A stretch of DNA of 64,000 nt from Methanohalophilus sp. RSK (GCF_003722075.1 NZ_RDSK01000009.1:186001-250000); one strand, 5' to 3'; numbered from the stretch's first letter, positions 1 to 9,254 are shown. The notes: generated from the letters alone by a model not told the origin. Numbers and translations are program-made.

Positions 1-153
1 TCGTCACAGAAACGTAAATATGGCGGCACCGGGCTTGGCCTCTATATAGCCAAGACCATAGTAGAGGCACACAATGGAGAAATCTGGGTGGAAAGTGAAG
101 GTAAAGGAAAAGGAACAGAAGTGCATATTAAACTTCCCGTAGCCGAAAAATAA
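1..153 (+). CDS. Sensor histidine kinase, C-terminal fragment
   Basis: Only the last 50 codons are in the window; the gene begins upstream. The peptide contains the G2-type ATP-lid motif GGTGLGL at residues 8-14, then an [17 protein letters not shown] stretch and a GTEVHIKLP ending. This is the typical end of a HATPase_c domain of a two-component sensor kinase, which binds ATP and phosphorylates the kinase's own histidine. Sensor input and partner regulator cannot be seen. It ends in TAA at 151-153, about 130 bases before argH, so the two are probably separate transcription units. Confidence 0.85.
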   Translation, partial: SSQKRKYGGTGLGLYIAKTIVEAHNGEIWVESEGKGKGTEVHIKLPVAEK

Positions 154-281
154 AGAATTACAGTTCTCAGAACAGCTACTTTTATTTGATAAGACCTTAA
201 ATAGAAGGGCATTCAGAAAGTTCCGCTAAACCACTTTTCATGTGGGCAGACCCTTTAAACTTGTTCATTTGAGGAATAATC

Positions 282-1760
282 ATGAGTGATATTTTAAGAA
301 GAGGACGCCTTGATTCTCTCCCGGACGAGGAAATACTGCGTTATACTTCATCCATGGAAGACGATAAATGGATATTTGATTCTGATGTCCTAGTGGATTT
401 TGCCCACACGGCCATGCTGAAAGAGCAGGGAATCATCCCCGCAGATGATTGTGCCAAAATCCTGGATGGGTTGAAACGCATCCGCGAAGAGGGTATCGAT
501 TCCCTAGATCATAGTTACGAAGATATACACATATCCCTGGAAGCCAGACTTATTGACCTGGCAGGAGAAGACGTAGGTGGAAGGATGCATTCCGGCCGCT
601 CCCGCAATGATGAAGTGGCCACCTGTATCCGCCTGAGACTGCGCAAAGAAGTACTGGAACTGGCAGAAGAGATGTTGCAACTTGTTAATACAATGGCAAA
701 AATTGCATCTGAGAACCATGATACCATCATGCCGGGATATACACACCTGCAGCATGCCCAACCTACCACACTGGCCCACCATATCATGAGCCACGCGGAG
801 AGCCTGGGAAGAGACATGGAAAGAATACTTGGATGTCTTGACAGGATCAATCGCTGCCCTCTCGGAGCTGCGGCTTTTGCTTCCACGGGGTTTCCAATTG
901 ACAGAAGCAGGACTGCAGAGTTGCTTGGATTTGAAGAAGTAATGCAAAACTCCATGGATGCGGTCAGTGGCCGGGATTTCCTGCTGGAAACGGCTTCGGT
1001 ACTTGCAAATATTATGATCGAGATGAGCAGGATATCAGAGGAACTGGTCCTGTGGTCTTCTACGGAGTTTGGTTTTATTGAATTATCCGACCAATATGCA
1101 TCCACCTCATCAATAATGCCACAGAAAAAGAATCCTGATACTGCAGAGCTTGTGAGAGGGAAAAGCGGGATTGCTGTGGGAAGCCTGATGTCATTACTCA
1201 CGGTCTGCAAATCCCTGCCAATGAGTTATAACAGGGATATGCAGGATGCCAGTCCCCATATCTGGAGATCCGTGGAAACCACACGTGCGTCAGTAAGGAT
1301 CATGGCAGGCATGCTGGATAGTATGAAGGTTAACACTAATACTATGAAATGGCAGGCTTCAACCGGATTTACTACCGCCACCGAGCTTGCCGATACCCTG
1401 GTCAGGGAATGCGGGATTCCTTTCAGGACCGCACACCAGATTGTGGGTATCCTGGCAAAAGGAGATAATGAGCCGACCCTGGAAGATGTAGAAGCCGTGG
1501 GGCGCACAGTCCTCGGGGAAAGTCTTGTAGAAAAGGGGTTGAATGAGGATATGGTAAAACAGGCCCTGGACCCAATGCTCAACATACAGAAGAGAAAGGT
1601 CATTGGAGGACCTGCACCCGAGGCCATGAAAACAGCAATAGACAACTTTGGTACGAAAACGGGAATGTGGACCGAAGAAGTTGAAAGGATCAGGGACCAT
1701 ACCGGAAATTCCATTGAAAAGCTGATGCAGGTTGTTGAAGATTACATACAGCAAAAATAA
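282..1760 (+). CDS. argH: Argininosuccinate lyase
   Basis: 492 aa, the normal length for ArgH. It catalyses the last step of arginine synthesis, cleaving argininosuccinate to arginine and fumarate in the cytoplasm. Visible family marks are HSGRSRNDE in the N-terminal third, the substrate-binding TPGYTHLQ-like segment (PGYTHLQHAQPTT) and the fumarase/lyase superfamily signature SSIMPQKKNPD near residues 276-286, whose serine is the catalytic acid/base. The ATG is preceded by TGAGGA at a good ribosome-binding distance. gatD follows after 27 bases in the same direction and may be cotranscribed, ending at the terminator near 3044. No other arg genes are nearby. Confidence 0.97.
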   Translation: MSDILRRGRLDSLPDEEILRYTSSMEDDKWIFDSDVLVDFAHTAMLKEQGIIPADDCAKILDGLKRIREEGIDSLDHSYEDIHISLEARLIDLAGEDVGGRMHSGRSRNDEVATCIRLRLRKEVLELAEEMLQLVNTMAKIASENHDTIMPGYTHLQHAQPTTLAHHIMSHAESLGRDMERILGCLDRINRCPLGAAAFASTGFPIDRSRTAELLGFEEVMQNSMDAVSGRDFLLETASVLANIMIEMSRISEELVLWSSTEFGFIELSDQYASTSSIMPQKKNPDTAELVRGKSGIAVGSLMSLLTVCKSLPMSYNRDMQDASPHIWRSVETTRASVRIMAGMLDSMKVNTNTMKWQASTGFTTATELADTLVRECGIPFRTAHQIVGILAKGDNEPTLEDVEAVGRTVLGESLVEKGLNEDMVKQALDPMLNIQKRKVIGGPAPEAMKTAIDNFGTKTGMWTEEVERIRDHTGNSIEKLMQVVEDYIQQK

Positions 1761-1787
1761 GATAATAAATTCGTTGCAGGGATAATT

Positions 1788-3032
1788 ATGGATTACAAGG
1801 AAGGAGACAGGATAAGGGCCGAGAAGGGCGGAACAGCCTATGAGGGGGTTGTGATGCCCAGTGTCACCGGCCATATTGTGCTGAAGATGGTCAGTGGATA
1901 CAATGTAGGAATAGAGCCGGATGGTGCACAGATCACTTTCCTGGAGCCTAAAAAAGAAATGCAAAAGCCCGAGAAGCAAGCCAAGGTTACCAAAAATAAA
2001 GGGCTTAAAAATGTGGTTTTTATTTCCACAGGAGGTACCATTGCCAGTAAGATCGACTACCGCAGCGGTGCTGTGAGCTCACAATTCTCTGCAGATGATA
2101 TTGTCCGCACTATCCCCGAACTTGATGATATTGCCAATATAAGAGGACGGGTTGTTGCGAATATCCTGTCCGAGAATATGACACCACAGATATGGACAGA
2201 ACTTGCACGGGCTGTATATGAAGAAATTGGCAACGGAGCAGACGGCATCGTGATTGCCCATGGTACCGATACAATGATGTATTCCGCAGCAGCCCTGGCA
2301 TTCATGCTTGACACACCGGTCCCCGTGGTTTTTGTAGGTTCCCAGCGCAGTGCAGACAGGCCAAGCAGTGACAATGTGATGAATGCAATCTGTGCAACAA
2401 AGGTTGCTGTCAGTGATATTGCGCAAGTTTGCACGGTCATGCATGAGAGCAGTTCCGATGATCGCTGCGGCATCCATTACGCTACCAGAGTCAGGAAAAT
2501 GCACACCTCACGCAGGGATGCTTTCCAGTCCATTAATTCCCGCCCGATTGGTTTTGTGGATTATGCCACAGGCGAAATATCCACAGAATCAGAATACACC
2601 GCACGCGGAGAGACAGAACTGGCACTTAAGGGTAAGATCGAACCCGAATGTGCTATTGTCAAGTTCACACCCGGCGCAAGACCCGAAATCCTGGGTAATT
2701 ATATCGAGGCAGGATATAAGGGCATTGTAATCGAGGGAACCGGCCTGGGTCATGTGTCCACCGACTGGGTCCCTGAGATCAAGCGTGCAACACAAGCAAA
2801 CATACCGATAGTGATCGCCTCCCAGTGCCTGCACGGACGTGTCTGTGACCGTGTCTATGACACCGGCACGGATATGCTCAAAGCCGGAGCAATCGAAGCC
2901 GAGGACATGTTGCCGGAAGTTGCCCTTGTAAAACTTATGTGCGTACTGGGCCAGACCTCCGACCTGTCAGAAGTTCAAAAATTGATGCAGGAAAAAAGGG
3001 CTAACGAGATCTCGGATTGCAGTCTTGAGTGA
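1788..3032 (+). CDS. gatD: Glu-tRNA(Gln) amidotransferase subunit D
   Basis: 414 aa. GatD is the asparaginase-like subunit of the archaeal GatDE enzyme, which makes Gln-tRNA(Gln) from Glu-tRNA(Gln) by releasing ammonia from glutamine or asparagine. An N-terminal beta-barrel domain (about residues 1-60) precedes a type I/II L-asparaginase fold with the catalytic threonine motif STGGTIAS near residue 80 and HGTDTM near residue 158. The N-terminal domain separates GatD from free asparaginases. The partner gene gatE is often adjacent in archaea but is absent here: a strong terminator-like hairpin follows at once, so GatE must be encoded elsewhere. Confidence 0.95.
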   Translation: MDYKEGDRIRAEKGGTAYEGVVMPSVTGHIVLKMVSGYNVGIEPDGAQITFLEPKKEMQKPEKQAKVTKNKGLKNVVFISTGGTIASKIDYRSGAVSSQFSADDIVRTIPELDDIANIRGRVVANILSENMTPQIWTELARAVYEEIGNGADGIVIAHGTDTMMYSAAALAFMLDTPVPVVFVGSQRSADRPSSDNVMNAICATKVAVSDIAQVCTVMHESSSDDRCGIHYATRVRKMHTSRRDAFQSINSRPIGFVDYATGEISTESEYTARGETELALKGKIEPECAIVKFTPGARPEILGNYIEAGYKGIVIEGTGLGHVSTDWVPEIKRATQANIPIVIASQCLHGRVCDRVYDTGTDMLKAGAIEAEDMLPEVALVKLMCVLGQTSDLSEVQKLMQEKRANEISDCSLE

Positions 3033-3043
3033 AAAAGCAGGTT

Positions 3044-3068
3044 GCCGCCCACACGGCGGCTTTTTTTT
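3044..3068 (+). terminator. Hairpin plus T-run terminator after gatD
   Basis: GCCGCC (3044-3049), five-base loop, GGCGGC (3055-3060), then eight Ts. A textbook intrinsic-type terminator starting 12 bases after the gatD stop. It also separates gatD from the convergent gene at 3095. Confidence 0.85.
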
Positions 3069-3094
3069 GAGAACTAAATCGATTTACCAAATGG

Positions 3095-3922
3095 TTATTT
3101 CAAATACGAGTTGTAAATGGCAGAAATTTCTGATTCCGACAATGCCCGGTTATATATCTGTAGATCATCAATCTGTCCATCATAATGGAAATCTTCCCCA
3201 TCATTCCCAGCCCCTACAAATAAGGGCCTTGACGTAGAAATAATGCCATCTGACAGAGTTTTTTCCCCAATGAATTCTCCATCAACATATAAACTTAAAT
3301 TGTTACCATCATAGGTTCCTGTAACATACTTCCATTCTGGTGATGTAAGCCAACCACCATTATAATCCGAGTAATCGTATTTTATTTCCTCACTGCCACT
3401 GTCCTGGCCATTATAAGAAGCACGCCAAACAAGGTTATTACCCTGAAAATTCAGTGACCAGGCACGATCAGCAGATCCGCTATACCACCATTTATCTGTT
3501 GCATAGGCAAAACTTGTTTCCGATGTTTTTAGCCAAACAGAAACAGTAATTGCATCAGTCATATCCAGAGTTGAATCATAAGGAATTTCAACATAACCAT
3601 TTCCATCAAGGTCAAGACACTTACCGGATACACCATCAATATAGGAAATATCTCCATTCATGACTCCATGATTACTATTCTGTGATGCATCATTTATAGT
3701 ATCATCAAAGGTCCACCATCCAACCAATCCATCCGGCAGGTCTTCAACATTCTGCTCGGTAATCTCCTTGAACCGCTCGTAGTGGTCATCCGGTGTATCG
3801 ACCGAAAGAGCCTGTGTGCCGATAACCGCAGCCAGTACGACCACAATCCCGACCATCAGGATTGTACCGACTACCGGAGCAAGGCCATCCGCATCTTTGC
3901 AAAGATTGTTTTCAAAAGACAT
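3095..3922 (-). CDS. Type IV pilin-like protein with C-terminal LamG/concanavalin-like domain
   Basis: 275 aa from the ATG at 3922; a TTG two codons upstream is less likely. The N-terminus (DADGLAPVVG, then a hydrophobic helix of about 20 residues) is the archaeal type IV pilin N-terminal module that is processed by the prepilin peptidase. After a short linker, residues about 70-275 (GLVGWWTFDD, a GNGYVEIP core, ITVSVWLK, a WKYVTGTYDG strand, LYVDGEFIGEKT, QIDDLQIYNRALS) match the concanavalin A-like LamG_3 fold that binds carbohydrate or other ligands. Most archaeal pilins end soon after the helix, so this looks like a pilin carrying a lectin-like head on the cell surface. The ligand is unknown. 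It stands alone, and the genes around it are separately terminated. Confidence 0.85.
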   Translation of the reverse strand: MSFENNLCKDADGLAPVVGTILMVGIVVVLAAVIGTQALSVDTPDDHYERFKEITEQNVEDLPDGLVGWWTFDDTINDASQNSNHGVMNGDISYIDGVSGKCLDLDGNGYVEIPYDSTLDMTDAITVSVWLKTSETSFAYATDKWWYSGSADRAWSLNFQGNNLVWRASYNGQDSGSEEIKYDYSDYNGGWLTSPEWKYVTGTYDGNNLSLYVDGEFIGEKTLSDGIISTSRPLFVGAGNDGEDFHYDGQIDDLQIYNRALSESEISAIYNSYLK

Positions 3923-4038
3923 GTACAATCAATAATTAATAAGCAGATTGCATAAATATATTTCCTCTGTAGAGCAATGTTGTCAATAAAACATGAGTCC
4001 CATAGGATTCATGCCATACGCAAAACAGGGTTTGTTGG

Positions 4039-4072
4039 AAAAAGAGAAAAGTGGTGCCGCAAGTGCTGCGGC
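4039..4072 (-). terminator. Hairpin terminator of the pilin operon
   Basis: On the minus strand GCCGCA, a five-base loop and TGCGGC (4072-4056) are followed by a T-rich tract ending near 4039. It lies just after the stop of the pilin at 4095. Confidence 0.6.
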
Positions 4073-4094
4073 GGTAGGTGTTTCAGATTAAGGT

Positions 4095-4511
4095 TTAGAA
4101 CCTTACATTCTGGTTGCTAATCAGCTGGTCAGATTGTGTGTCAACGAGTTTGACATTGGTAGTACTATTGAATGTAAACGATGTACCATTAATTTCAAAT
4201 GAATCACCTACTGAAAATTCAGCTGGCATATTATAATCAATATTAAGCACATCAGAACTGCTAACATTTGTTACAATGAGCTCAGTGGTATCATTGAAGA
4301 TAACATCTCCACCCTGATGAGCCACTGTAATGTTATCATCAGAATTGGAACTCATCTTCAAACTTGCCTGTGGTGCTGTCTCTGGGGTACCCATTCCGAA
4401 CACGAACGATGCTATAACCGCTGCGAGGATGACAGTAATGGCGACCATCAGAATGACACCGATGACCGGGGATACTGCATCGTCTCTTTTAAACATTTCT
4501 GGAATCTGCAT
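4095..4511 (-). CDS. Archaeal type IV pilin
   Basis: 138 aa. The N-terminus has a short charged segment ending KRDDAVSPVIG and then a hydrophobic helix (VILMVAITVILAAVIASFV). This is the archaeal type IV pilin N-terminal domain seen in Methanosarcina and haloarchaeal PilA-like proteins. The helix is the assembly core of the filament. The remaining ~90 residues are a beta-rich polar head with several N-x-S/T sequons. GGAGAG precedes the ATG. The upstream small gene ends 14 bases before it on the same strand, so both are likely transcribed together. The assembly ATPase and platform protein are not in the window. Confidence 0.85.
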   Translation of the reverse strand: MQIPEMFKRDDAVSPVIGVILMVAITVILAAVIASFVFGMGTPETAPQASLKMSSNSDDNITVAHQGGDVIFNDTTELIVTNVSSSDVLNIDYNMPAEFSVGDSFEINGTSFTFNSTTNVKLVDTQSDQLISNQNVRF

Positions 4512-4525
4512 TAAAACTCTCCTTT

Positions 4526-4726
4526 TCAGTCTTTCTTATTCTTTTTCTGTACGACCTTCTCTAACTTGCGAGTCCACATTTCGTCATCCATGTCAGTGTA
4601 CTCACACTCGAGGTAATGTTGCACTGCGATACTGAGGGCATCCTTTGTAGAAGATTCGTTGCTTTTCTTCTTCAAGGCCTCAAGCTGCTCGTCAGTCAGT
4701 ACAGTTTGAGCATGTACAATCTTCAT
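4526..4726 (-). CDS. Small conserved Methanosarcinales protein (DUF5371-like)
   Basis: 66 aa, highly charged, starting MKIVHAQTVLTDEQLEALKK and ending in a lysine-rich tail (KKNKKD). The predicted pattern is a short strand followed by two helices, reminiscent of ribbon-helix-helix proteins. I recall a similar Methanosarcinales family as DUF5371, but the function is not known. GGAGTG lies before the ATG. The gene sits 14 bases upstream of the type IV pilin gene in the same orientation, so a regulatory role for the pilin is possible; that is inference only. Confidence 0.7.
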   Translation of the reverse strand: MKIVHAQTVLTDEQLEALKKKSNESSTKDALSIAVQHYLECEYTDMDDEMWTRKLEKVVQKKNKKD

Positions 4727-4777
4727 TTATTAACACTCCCAATATATAAATGGTGAGTACAGGAATAGGTCCCTTCT

Positions 4778-4801
4778 CATAATCATAATAATGGGATTAT
4801 G
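4778..4801. promoter_or_regulatory. Inverted repeat upstream of the DUF5371-like/pilin operon
   Basis: CATAATC (4778-4784) and GATTATG (4795-4801) form a perfect 7-base inverted repeat with a 10-base spacer, about 50-75 bases upstream of the start at 4726. It could be an operator for the small-gene/pilin operon. The role is inferred from position only. Confidence 0.35.
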
Positions 4802-4863
4802 ATATAAGAGTCTTGCTAACGAAAAAAAGCGAAAGAGAGCCAAAAATATAAATAAAATGATGT

Positions 4864-4881
4864 TGCGGCAACTTAGCCGCA
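4864..4881 (-). terminator. Hairpin after purP
   Basis: TGCGGC and GCCGCA (4864-4869, 4876-4881) flank a six-base loop, about 25 bases after the purP stop. On the minus strand it is followed by an AT-rich, only partly T-rich tract. A weak terminator candidate. Confidence 0.45.
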
Positions 4882-4906
4882 CTACCATGTTAATTAAACT
4901 TCCAGC

Positions 4907-6064
4907 TCAGGTTACTATCTTATCCAGCTGTTCTGTCTCGATGGCTCTTCTGACCTCGTAAGCCACCCTGCGTCCCGTGCTCATAGGTTTTCTCCACAGG
5001 GTATTGGCATAAGGGTGACCCACGGACATGTGCACATTGGTACCACCGCCAACCCGGGGTGCCACATCGTAGATGTAGAAGTTCAGGTCCTTGTCCACGC
5101 AGGTCTGCAGGCAGAATGGGCCGATTACACCCGGGTCATAGTATTCCCTGGAAGCATCCACATACATCTCCGCCAGTTCGAAAACCTTTTCCAGCAGCGA
5201 TTCCCTCAGGGTTGCAGTATTGTGCCCGCAAACCGTATACTCGGGTGTCAACTGGTGCTCTGCCAGGGCCATCTGCTGGGGAGCGGGCAGCCTCACATGA
5301 CCATCCAGACTCGTCTCGAATCTCCAGTCAATGCCCAGCAACTCGATAGGGTTCATTTCCTCTTCCAGAGGAGAATAGAACAGGTCAAAATTGAACACCG
5401 GCCCGATAACATAGCGCTCAATACGCGCCTCTGCAAGCGCGTCCCGGGTGATAACTCCCTGCTTGATGAGGGATTCGGATTTCTCAAGATATTCCTCATA
5501 ACTTGAAGCCGTAAAGAATCCCCGCTCCAGTTTTTTCACAGCATGGGGCAATTTGACAATACAGAGTTCATCGATATCCTGTGGATCACCGATCTTCTCC
5601 GGGAAAGGCATTCCCGCTTTTTCCAGCAGCCAGTAATAATCCTTTTCCAGTCCCCTTTCCTCACTGCGCAACATGTTCCGGCTGCCCACAAGCGGAACTG
5701 CAAAATCATTCTCTATCTCATCGATTCCACAGTAGGAAGTAAAAGAGCGGTTGGGAATGAAAAGCACATCATTGTCCACAAGGCTTTTCTGGTTTTTCTC
5801 AAGCAGGACCTCATCGAAATTATCATAGTTCACATAATCGTCGACCACGCCACGTACAACATTGCCATTCTGATCCCTTTGCGCGCGGAAATAATCCGTA
5901 TAGGTCTTTTCACGTCCCTTCTTGCATATAGCATGCGTGTGGAAACCCTCCTCAACAGCTCCGTCAAAAACATCAAGAGCCGAGTGGGAAGCTACTGTAC
6001 CTATACGAATATTGTCTGTATTATAATCATTAACTATATCGATGATCTCTTTCCTGTCAATCAT
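4907..6064 (-). CDS. purP: Formate-dependent FAICAR synthetase (PurP)
   Basis: 385 aa from ATG 6064, which has GAGGATTT at the right distance; a 27-residue upstream extension overlaps the preceding gene and lacks support. PurP is the archaeal ATP-grasp enzyme that formylates AICAR with free formate and ATP in the ninth step of purine synthesis, replacing the folate-dependent PurH transformylase. Recognisable segments are IRIGTVASHSALDVFDGA at the N-terminus, a FIPNRSFTSYCG region, and the C-terminal Mg-ATP region with PFCLQTC and APRVGGGTN. It is the last gene of a minus-strand group with the SpoIIM-like and DUF63-like membrane proteins, with no obvious functional link to them. Confidence 0.92.
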   Translation of the reverse strand: MIDRKEIIDIVNDYNTDNIRIGTVASHSALDVFDGAVEEGFHTHAICKKGREKTYTDYFRAQRDQNGNVVRGVVDDYVNYDNFDEVLLEKNQKSLVDNDVLFIPNRSFTSYCGIDEIENDFAVPLVGSRNMLRSEERGLEKDYYWLLEKAGMPFPEKIGDPQDIDELCIVKLPHAVKKLERGFFTASSYEEYLEKSESLIKQGVITRDALAEARIERYVIGPVFNFDLFYSPLEEEMNPIELLGIDWRFETSLDGHVRLPAPQQMALAEHQLTPEYTVCGHNTATLRESLLEKVFELAEMYVDASREYYDPGVIGPFCLQTCVDKDLNFYIYDVAPRVGGGTNVHMSVGHPYANTLWRKPMSTGRRVAYEVRRAIETEQLDKIVT

Positions 6065-6131
6065 GGGAAAATCCTCGTGAATCTTTCTGGAACATAATAG
6101 GAATCTGGAATAAAAGATTTGTTGTAGGCCC

Positions 6132-6746
6132 TCAGATAAGGGCAATGAACATGGGTGTAACGAATGTCTCGATCACTGATGCCACCAGCAAGAGAGGGGC
6201 TACAAAACGTATGAAAACAGCCATTCCTGCTGTTATTTCCTGTTTTACCGATACTGTCTGGCCCCGCAGCTTTGCAAGAGTGGTCAAACCTATACGTACT
6301 CCGATAGCAACCGAGATAAATATCATCGGCAGCTCGATCAAGCCATGGGGGGTAATCGCCAGCAATACATATGAAAGGCCCTCTTCGGTACCGGTCACAT
6401 AGGCCACTGCACCCAGCGCATAACCGTTATAGGCCAGGAACAAAAGTGGTATGACACCTATACTCACACCCAGCAGGATAACCGCCAGGCTTTTCAGGGC
6501 ATTGTTCAGGAAAATAAAGAGCATTATCTGCAGGGGAGAAAGTTCCTTGATGATATCCACCAGGCTTTGTAACTCCTGCAGGGACACCTCAGCTGAGGCA
6601 GGATTCATGGAAGTATAAATGTAACCCGCCAGTGCCGAGATGAAAAATACCGCAATGGACAGGATAAAAAGGCTTTTCAGTGAAATAAAGTACCTCTGCA
6701 GGTCTTCAGCAACCAGAGACCGGGGAAAAATATTATTGCGTTTCAT
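6132..6746 (-). CDS. SpoIIM/DUF95-family integral membrane protein
   Basis: 204 aa with about five hydrophobic segments (near residues 25-45, 75-110, 120-150, 155-165 and 185-204). The SpoIIM-family hallmark HGLIELP follows the motif NGYALGAVAY. The family is named after the Bacillus sporulation membrane protein but is widespread in non-sporulating archaea, where its function is unknown; a role in envelope remodelling is only a guess. The gene begins one base after the DUF63-like gene, so the two are translationally linked. purP follows after about 67 bases. Confidence 0.82.
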   Translation of the reverse strand: MKRNNIFPRSLVAEDLQRYFISLKSLFILSIAVFFISALAGYIYTSMNPASAEVSLQELQSLVDIIKELSPLQIMLFIFLNNALKSLAVILLGVSIGVIPLLFLAYNGYALGAVAYVTGTEEGLSYVLLAITPHGLIELPMIFISVAIGVRIGLTTLAKLRGQTVSVKQEITAGMAVFIRFVAPLLLVASVIETFVTPMFIALI

Positions 6747-6747
6747 T

Positions 6748-7599
6748 TCAGATACCCAGTGCCATCCTCAGTGTGTTTCTCGTAGCAGGAGACAATCCCA
6801 GTACAATAATAACCATCTTTACGAAAGTTCTTAAAGATATTGATTCCTCGCTATCGTTAAACTGGGTATCCAGCACATAGATCACCGGGATGAAAATCGC
6901 AAGTTTAAGGGGATACATCACAAGTGCCGTGTCTGTCAGACCGATCAGGTAGGAAGGCACAACATGTTTTTCGTAATATCCCAGCATATCAATACCGATA
7001 AACGTGGAAGACGCATCCAATAAATGAACCCAGAGAATGGTGAAATTGAGCCTGTTTGTAATCAGGCCGATTCCCTGCCAGCGTGCCAGGCCGTAAATGG
7101 AAAAAGCAACCAATGTCCCTAGCACCAGAATCAGGACAAGTGCATCCGGCCTTACAATATCCTCAAAATAGAGCAGGGCGTACAGGTTGGATAAAAACCA
7201 CAATCCTCCTGCAGCAGCAAATGTCTTTTTCCAGTCGCCTACAACATCCAGGTCATAGAGTTTTTTGGATACTACCAGACAGGCAAGCGTCACAACAAAA
7301 ACCACAAAGTAGATGTTGGGGGTAATAAAGAGATATTTCAAGGGAGCACTGAATACATTGGCATCCTCAAGCACCCTGAGGGACGAACCTGCCAGGATAA
7401 AGGGAATTATGGTCAAAATGAAGCGTTCATCCACTTCAACTTTCATCCGGTCAAGCAACTTTATAACACCAAAAATACATGCACCAAGAATCAGGGCCCA
7501 TGTTAGTGTATTAACCGGGTTATAACCACTATCATAAATAATGGGTTCAATATAATACTTATTTACAAATTGCAAAATCTTATCAGTAAACGTATTCAT
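6748..7599 (-). CDS. DUF63-family multi-spanning membrane protein
   Basis: 283 aa and strongly hydrophobic, with about seven to eight transmembrane helices. Segments such as NPVNTLTWALILG, DERFILTIIPFILAGSSLRVLEDA and the internal HLLDASSTFIGID resemble the archaeal DUF63 family found across Euryarchaeota. The function is unknown. Acidic and histidine residues inside helices (HLLDAS) hint at transport or an intramembrane enzyme, which I cannot decide. It heads the operon DUF63, SpoIIM-like, purP and is divergent from egsA across a 124-base gap that must hold both promoters. Confidence 0.8.
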   Translation of the reverse strand: MNTFTDKILQFVNKYYIEPIIYDSGYNPVNTLTWALILGACIFGVIKLLDRMKVEVDERFILTIIPFILAGSSLRVLEDANVFSAPLKYLFITPNIYFVVFVVTLACLVVSKKLYDLDVVGDWKKTFAAAGGLWFLSNLYALLYFEDIVRPDALVLILVLGTLVAFSIYGLARWQGIGLITNRLNFTILWVHLLDASSTFIGIDMLGYYEKHVVPSYLIGLTDTALVMYPLKLAIFIPVIYVLDTQFNDSEESISLRTFVKMVIIVLGLSPATRNTLRMALGI

Positions 7600-7723
7600 C
7601 TCTAAATCACAATCCGAAAAATCCCGTTGGGGCTAATATACAGAAGAGTCCGGCGGAAAACACAATTATAGAAGAGATAGATATAATATAAGTGTTTTCA
7701 CAAATAAGAGCAGGGTAATTCAA

Positions 7724-8785
7724 TTGAACGAACTCAAGAGCAACAAATGGATGCAACTGCCCCGGGACGTTCTGGTCGGCAGCGACATGTTAGGGAAGGT
7801 GGCCGATGTATGCAGCGATCTTCAACTCGGCCGCAATGCGCTTATCGTAACGGGCCAGAAAACCCGGGATATCGCAGGTATCAAGGTCGCAGAGGAACTT
7901 GAAGAGACCGGCAGGAATGTCCAGATCCATGTATCAGGCAGTGCTTCCATGGAAGAAGTGGAAAATGTCATGGAAATTGCCAGAGAGATGGATACAGATT
8001 TCCTGCTGGGAGTGGGCAGTGGCAAATCCATAGATGTAGCCAAACTGGCTGCTACCAGGCACAATGTACCTTTCCTGAGCATACCCACAGCCGCGTCTCA
8101 TGATGGCATCGTCTCGTCCAGGGCTTCCATTACACATAACGGAGAAACAACCTCCATCCAGGCAAGTGCACCCATGGCAGTAATAGCCGACACCGAAGTC
8201 ATCGCAAAAGCACCTTTCAGGTTACTTGCAGCGGGCTGCGGGGATATTATATCCAATTGTACGGCAGTACTTGACTGGCAACTGGCACACAGGTTGCAGA
8301 ATGTTACATTCAGTGAGTACTCGGCAGCTTTAGCCAGTATGACCGCAAACATTCTCATAGATTCTGCAGATTCTATAAAACCTGAACTTGAAAGCTCGGT
8401 TCGGATGGTTGTCAAAGCGCTTGTTTCAAGCGGGGTTGCCATGAGTATCGCAGGTTCATCCCGGCCCGCTTCGGGCTCGGAGCACATGTTCAGCCATGCA
8501 TTAAACCGCATAGCTCCAAATCCTGCCCTGCATGGGGAACAATGTGGTATAGGGACAATCCTGATGATGTACCTGCATGGTGGGGACTGGCGGGAAATAA
8601 GGGATGCCCTCCGGATAATTGGTGCTCCCACAACCGCCCGTGAAATGGGCATCGAAGATAAATATATATTACAAGCGCTTGTTGAGTCTCATAAAATTAG
8701 GCCGGAAAGGTACACAATACTCGGGACCGGGATAACACCTGACGCAGCCGAGGTGGTGGCAAGGACCACCGGAGTAATTTCATGA
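7724..8785 (+). CDS. egsA: sn-Glycerol-1-phosphate dehydrogenase
   Basis: 353 aa. It reduces dihydroxyacetone phosphate to sn-glycerol-1-phosphate with NAD(P)H, the step that sets the archaeal stereochemistry of membrane lipids. The fold is the iron-type alcohol dehydrogenase/dehydroquinate synthase family. GVGSGKSID near residue 95 binds the nucleotide, SHDG near residue 125, HMFSHALN near 255 and HGEQCG near 270 supply metal-binding histidines. The chosen start is TTG at 7724, preceded by CAGGGTAA; an ATG nine codons in (7751) is the alternative. It leads a group with the UPF0179 and DUF2150-like genes. Confidence 0.95.
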   Translation: MNELKSNKWMQLPRDVLVGSDMLGKVADVCSDLQLGRNALIVTGQKTRDIAGIKVAEELEETGRNVQIHVSGSASMEEVENVMEIAREMDTDFLLGVGSGKSIDVAKLAATRHNVPFLSIPTAASHDGIVSSRASITHNGETTSIQASAPMAVIADTEVIAKAPFRLLAAGCGDIISNCTAVLDWQLAHRLQNVTFSEYSAALASMTANILIDSADSIKPELESSVRMVVKALVSSGVAMSIAGSSRPASGSEHMFSHALNRIAPNPALHGEQCGIGTILMMYLHGGDWREIRDALRIIGAPTTAREMGIEDKYILQALVESHKIRPERYTILGTGITPDAAEVVARTTGVIS

Positions 8786-8810
8786 TTATTGGTCATTACA
8801 GGTGATGCTT

Positions 8811-9254
8811 ATGGATGAAGAAGATACCATGATTACACTCATCGGAACTCAAATTGCCCGGGAAGGGGAAGAGTTCATATTTGAAGGGGAAGCTCCTGAA
8901 TGCGAAAAATGCAAACTCAGGAATACATGCATGAATCTGGAAAAAGGACGCAAGTATGTAGTCCGGAAAATAAGGACAAATACCCTGCACGAATGTTTTG
9001 TTCATGAACAAGGAGCATACGTGGTTGATGTGGCAAAAGCTCCAATCGTTGCTGCCATTGATTCACGCAACGCTGTCCAGGGTTCCACTATCCGTTATAA
9101 GGAACCAAAATGTGACACAGATGACCAGGAACTCTACGATCTCTTTCATCCTGCAGGAATTAAGAACGGTGACAAATGTACAGTTGCAGAAGTCCTGGGA
9201 AATATTGAAAGTGACCAATGCAGCGGACATAAGAAAGTCAAACTTAAGTTTTGA
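8811..9254 (+). CDS. UPF0179 family protein
   Basis: 147 aa from ATG 8811, which has AGGTGAT four bases upstream; ATG 8829 (MITLIGTQIA) is an alternative that matches the usual family N-terminus. UPF0179 is an archaeal family of unknown function. Four early cysteines in CEKC and CKLRNTC spacing, then a later CDTDDQE and a terminal C, suggest a metal or Fe-S site. Strands alternate with polar loops and there is no membrane segment. It lies 25 bases after egsA and probably shares its transcript. Confidence 0.85.
   Translation: MDEEDTMITLIGTQIAREGEEFIFEGEAPECEKCKLRNTCMNLEKGRKYVVRKIRTNTLHECFVHEQGAYVVDVAKAPIVAAIDSRNAVQGSTIRYKEPKCDTDDQELYDLFHPAGIKNGDKCTVAEVLGNIESDQCSGHKKVKLKF

Noticed and set aside
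3025..3237. 70-codon plus-strand frame across the gatD terminator
   Set aside because: It contains the terminator hairpin and is antisense to the pilin-LamG gene.
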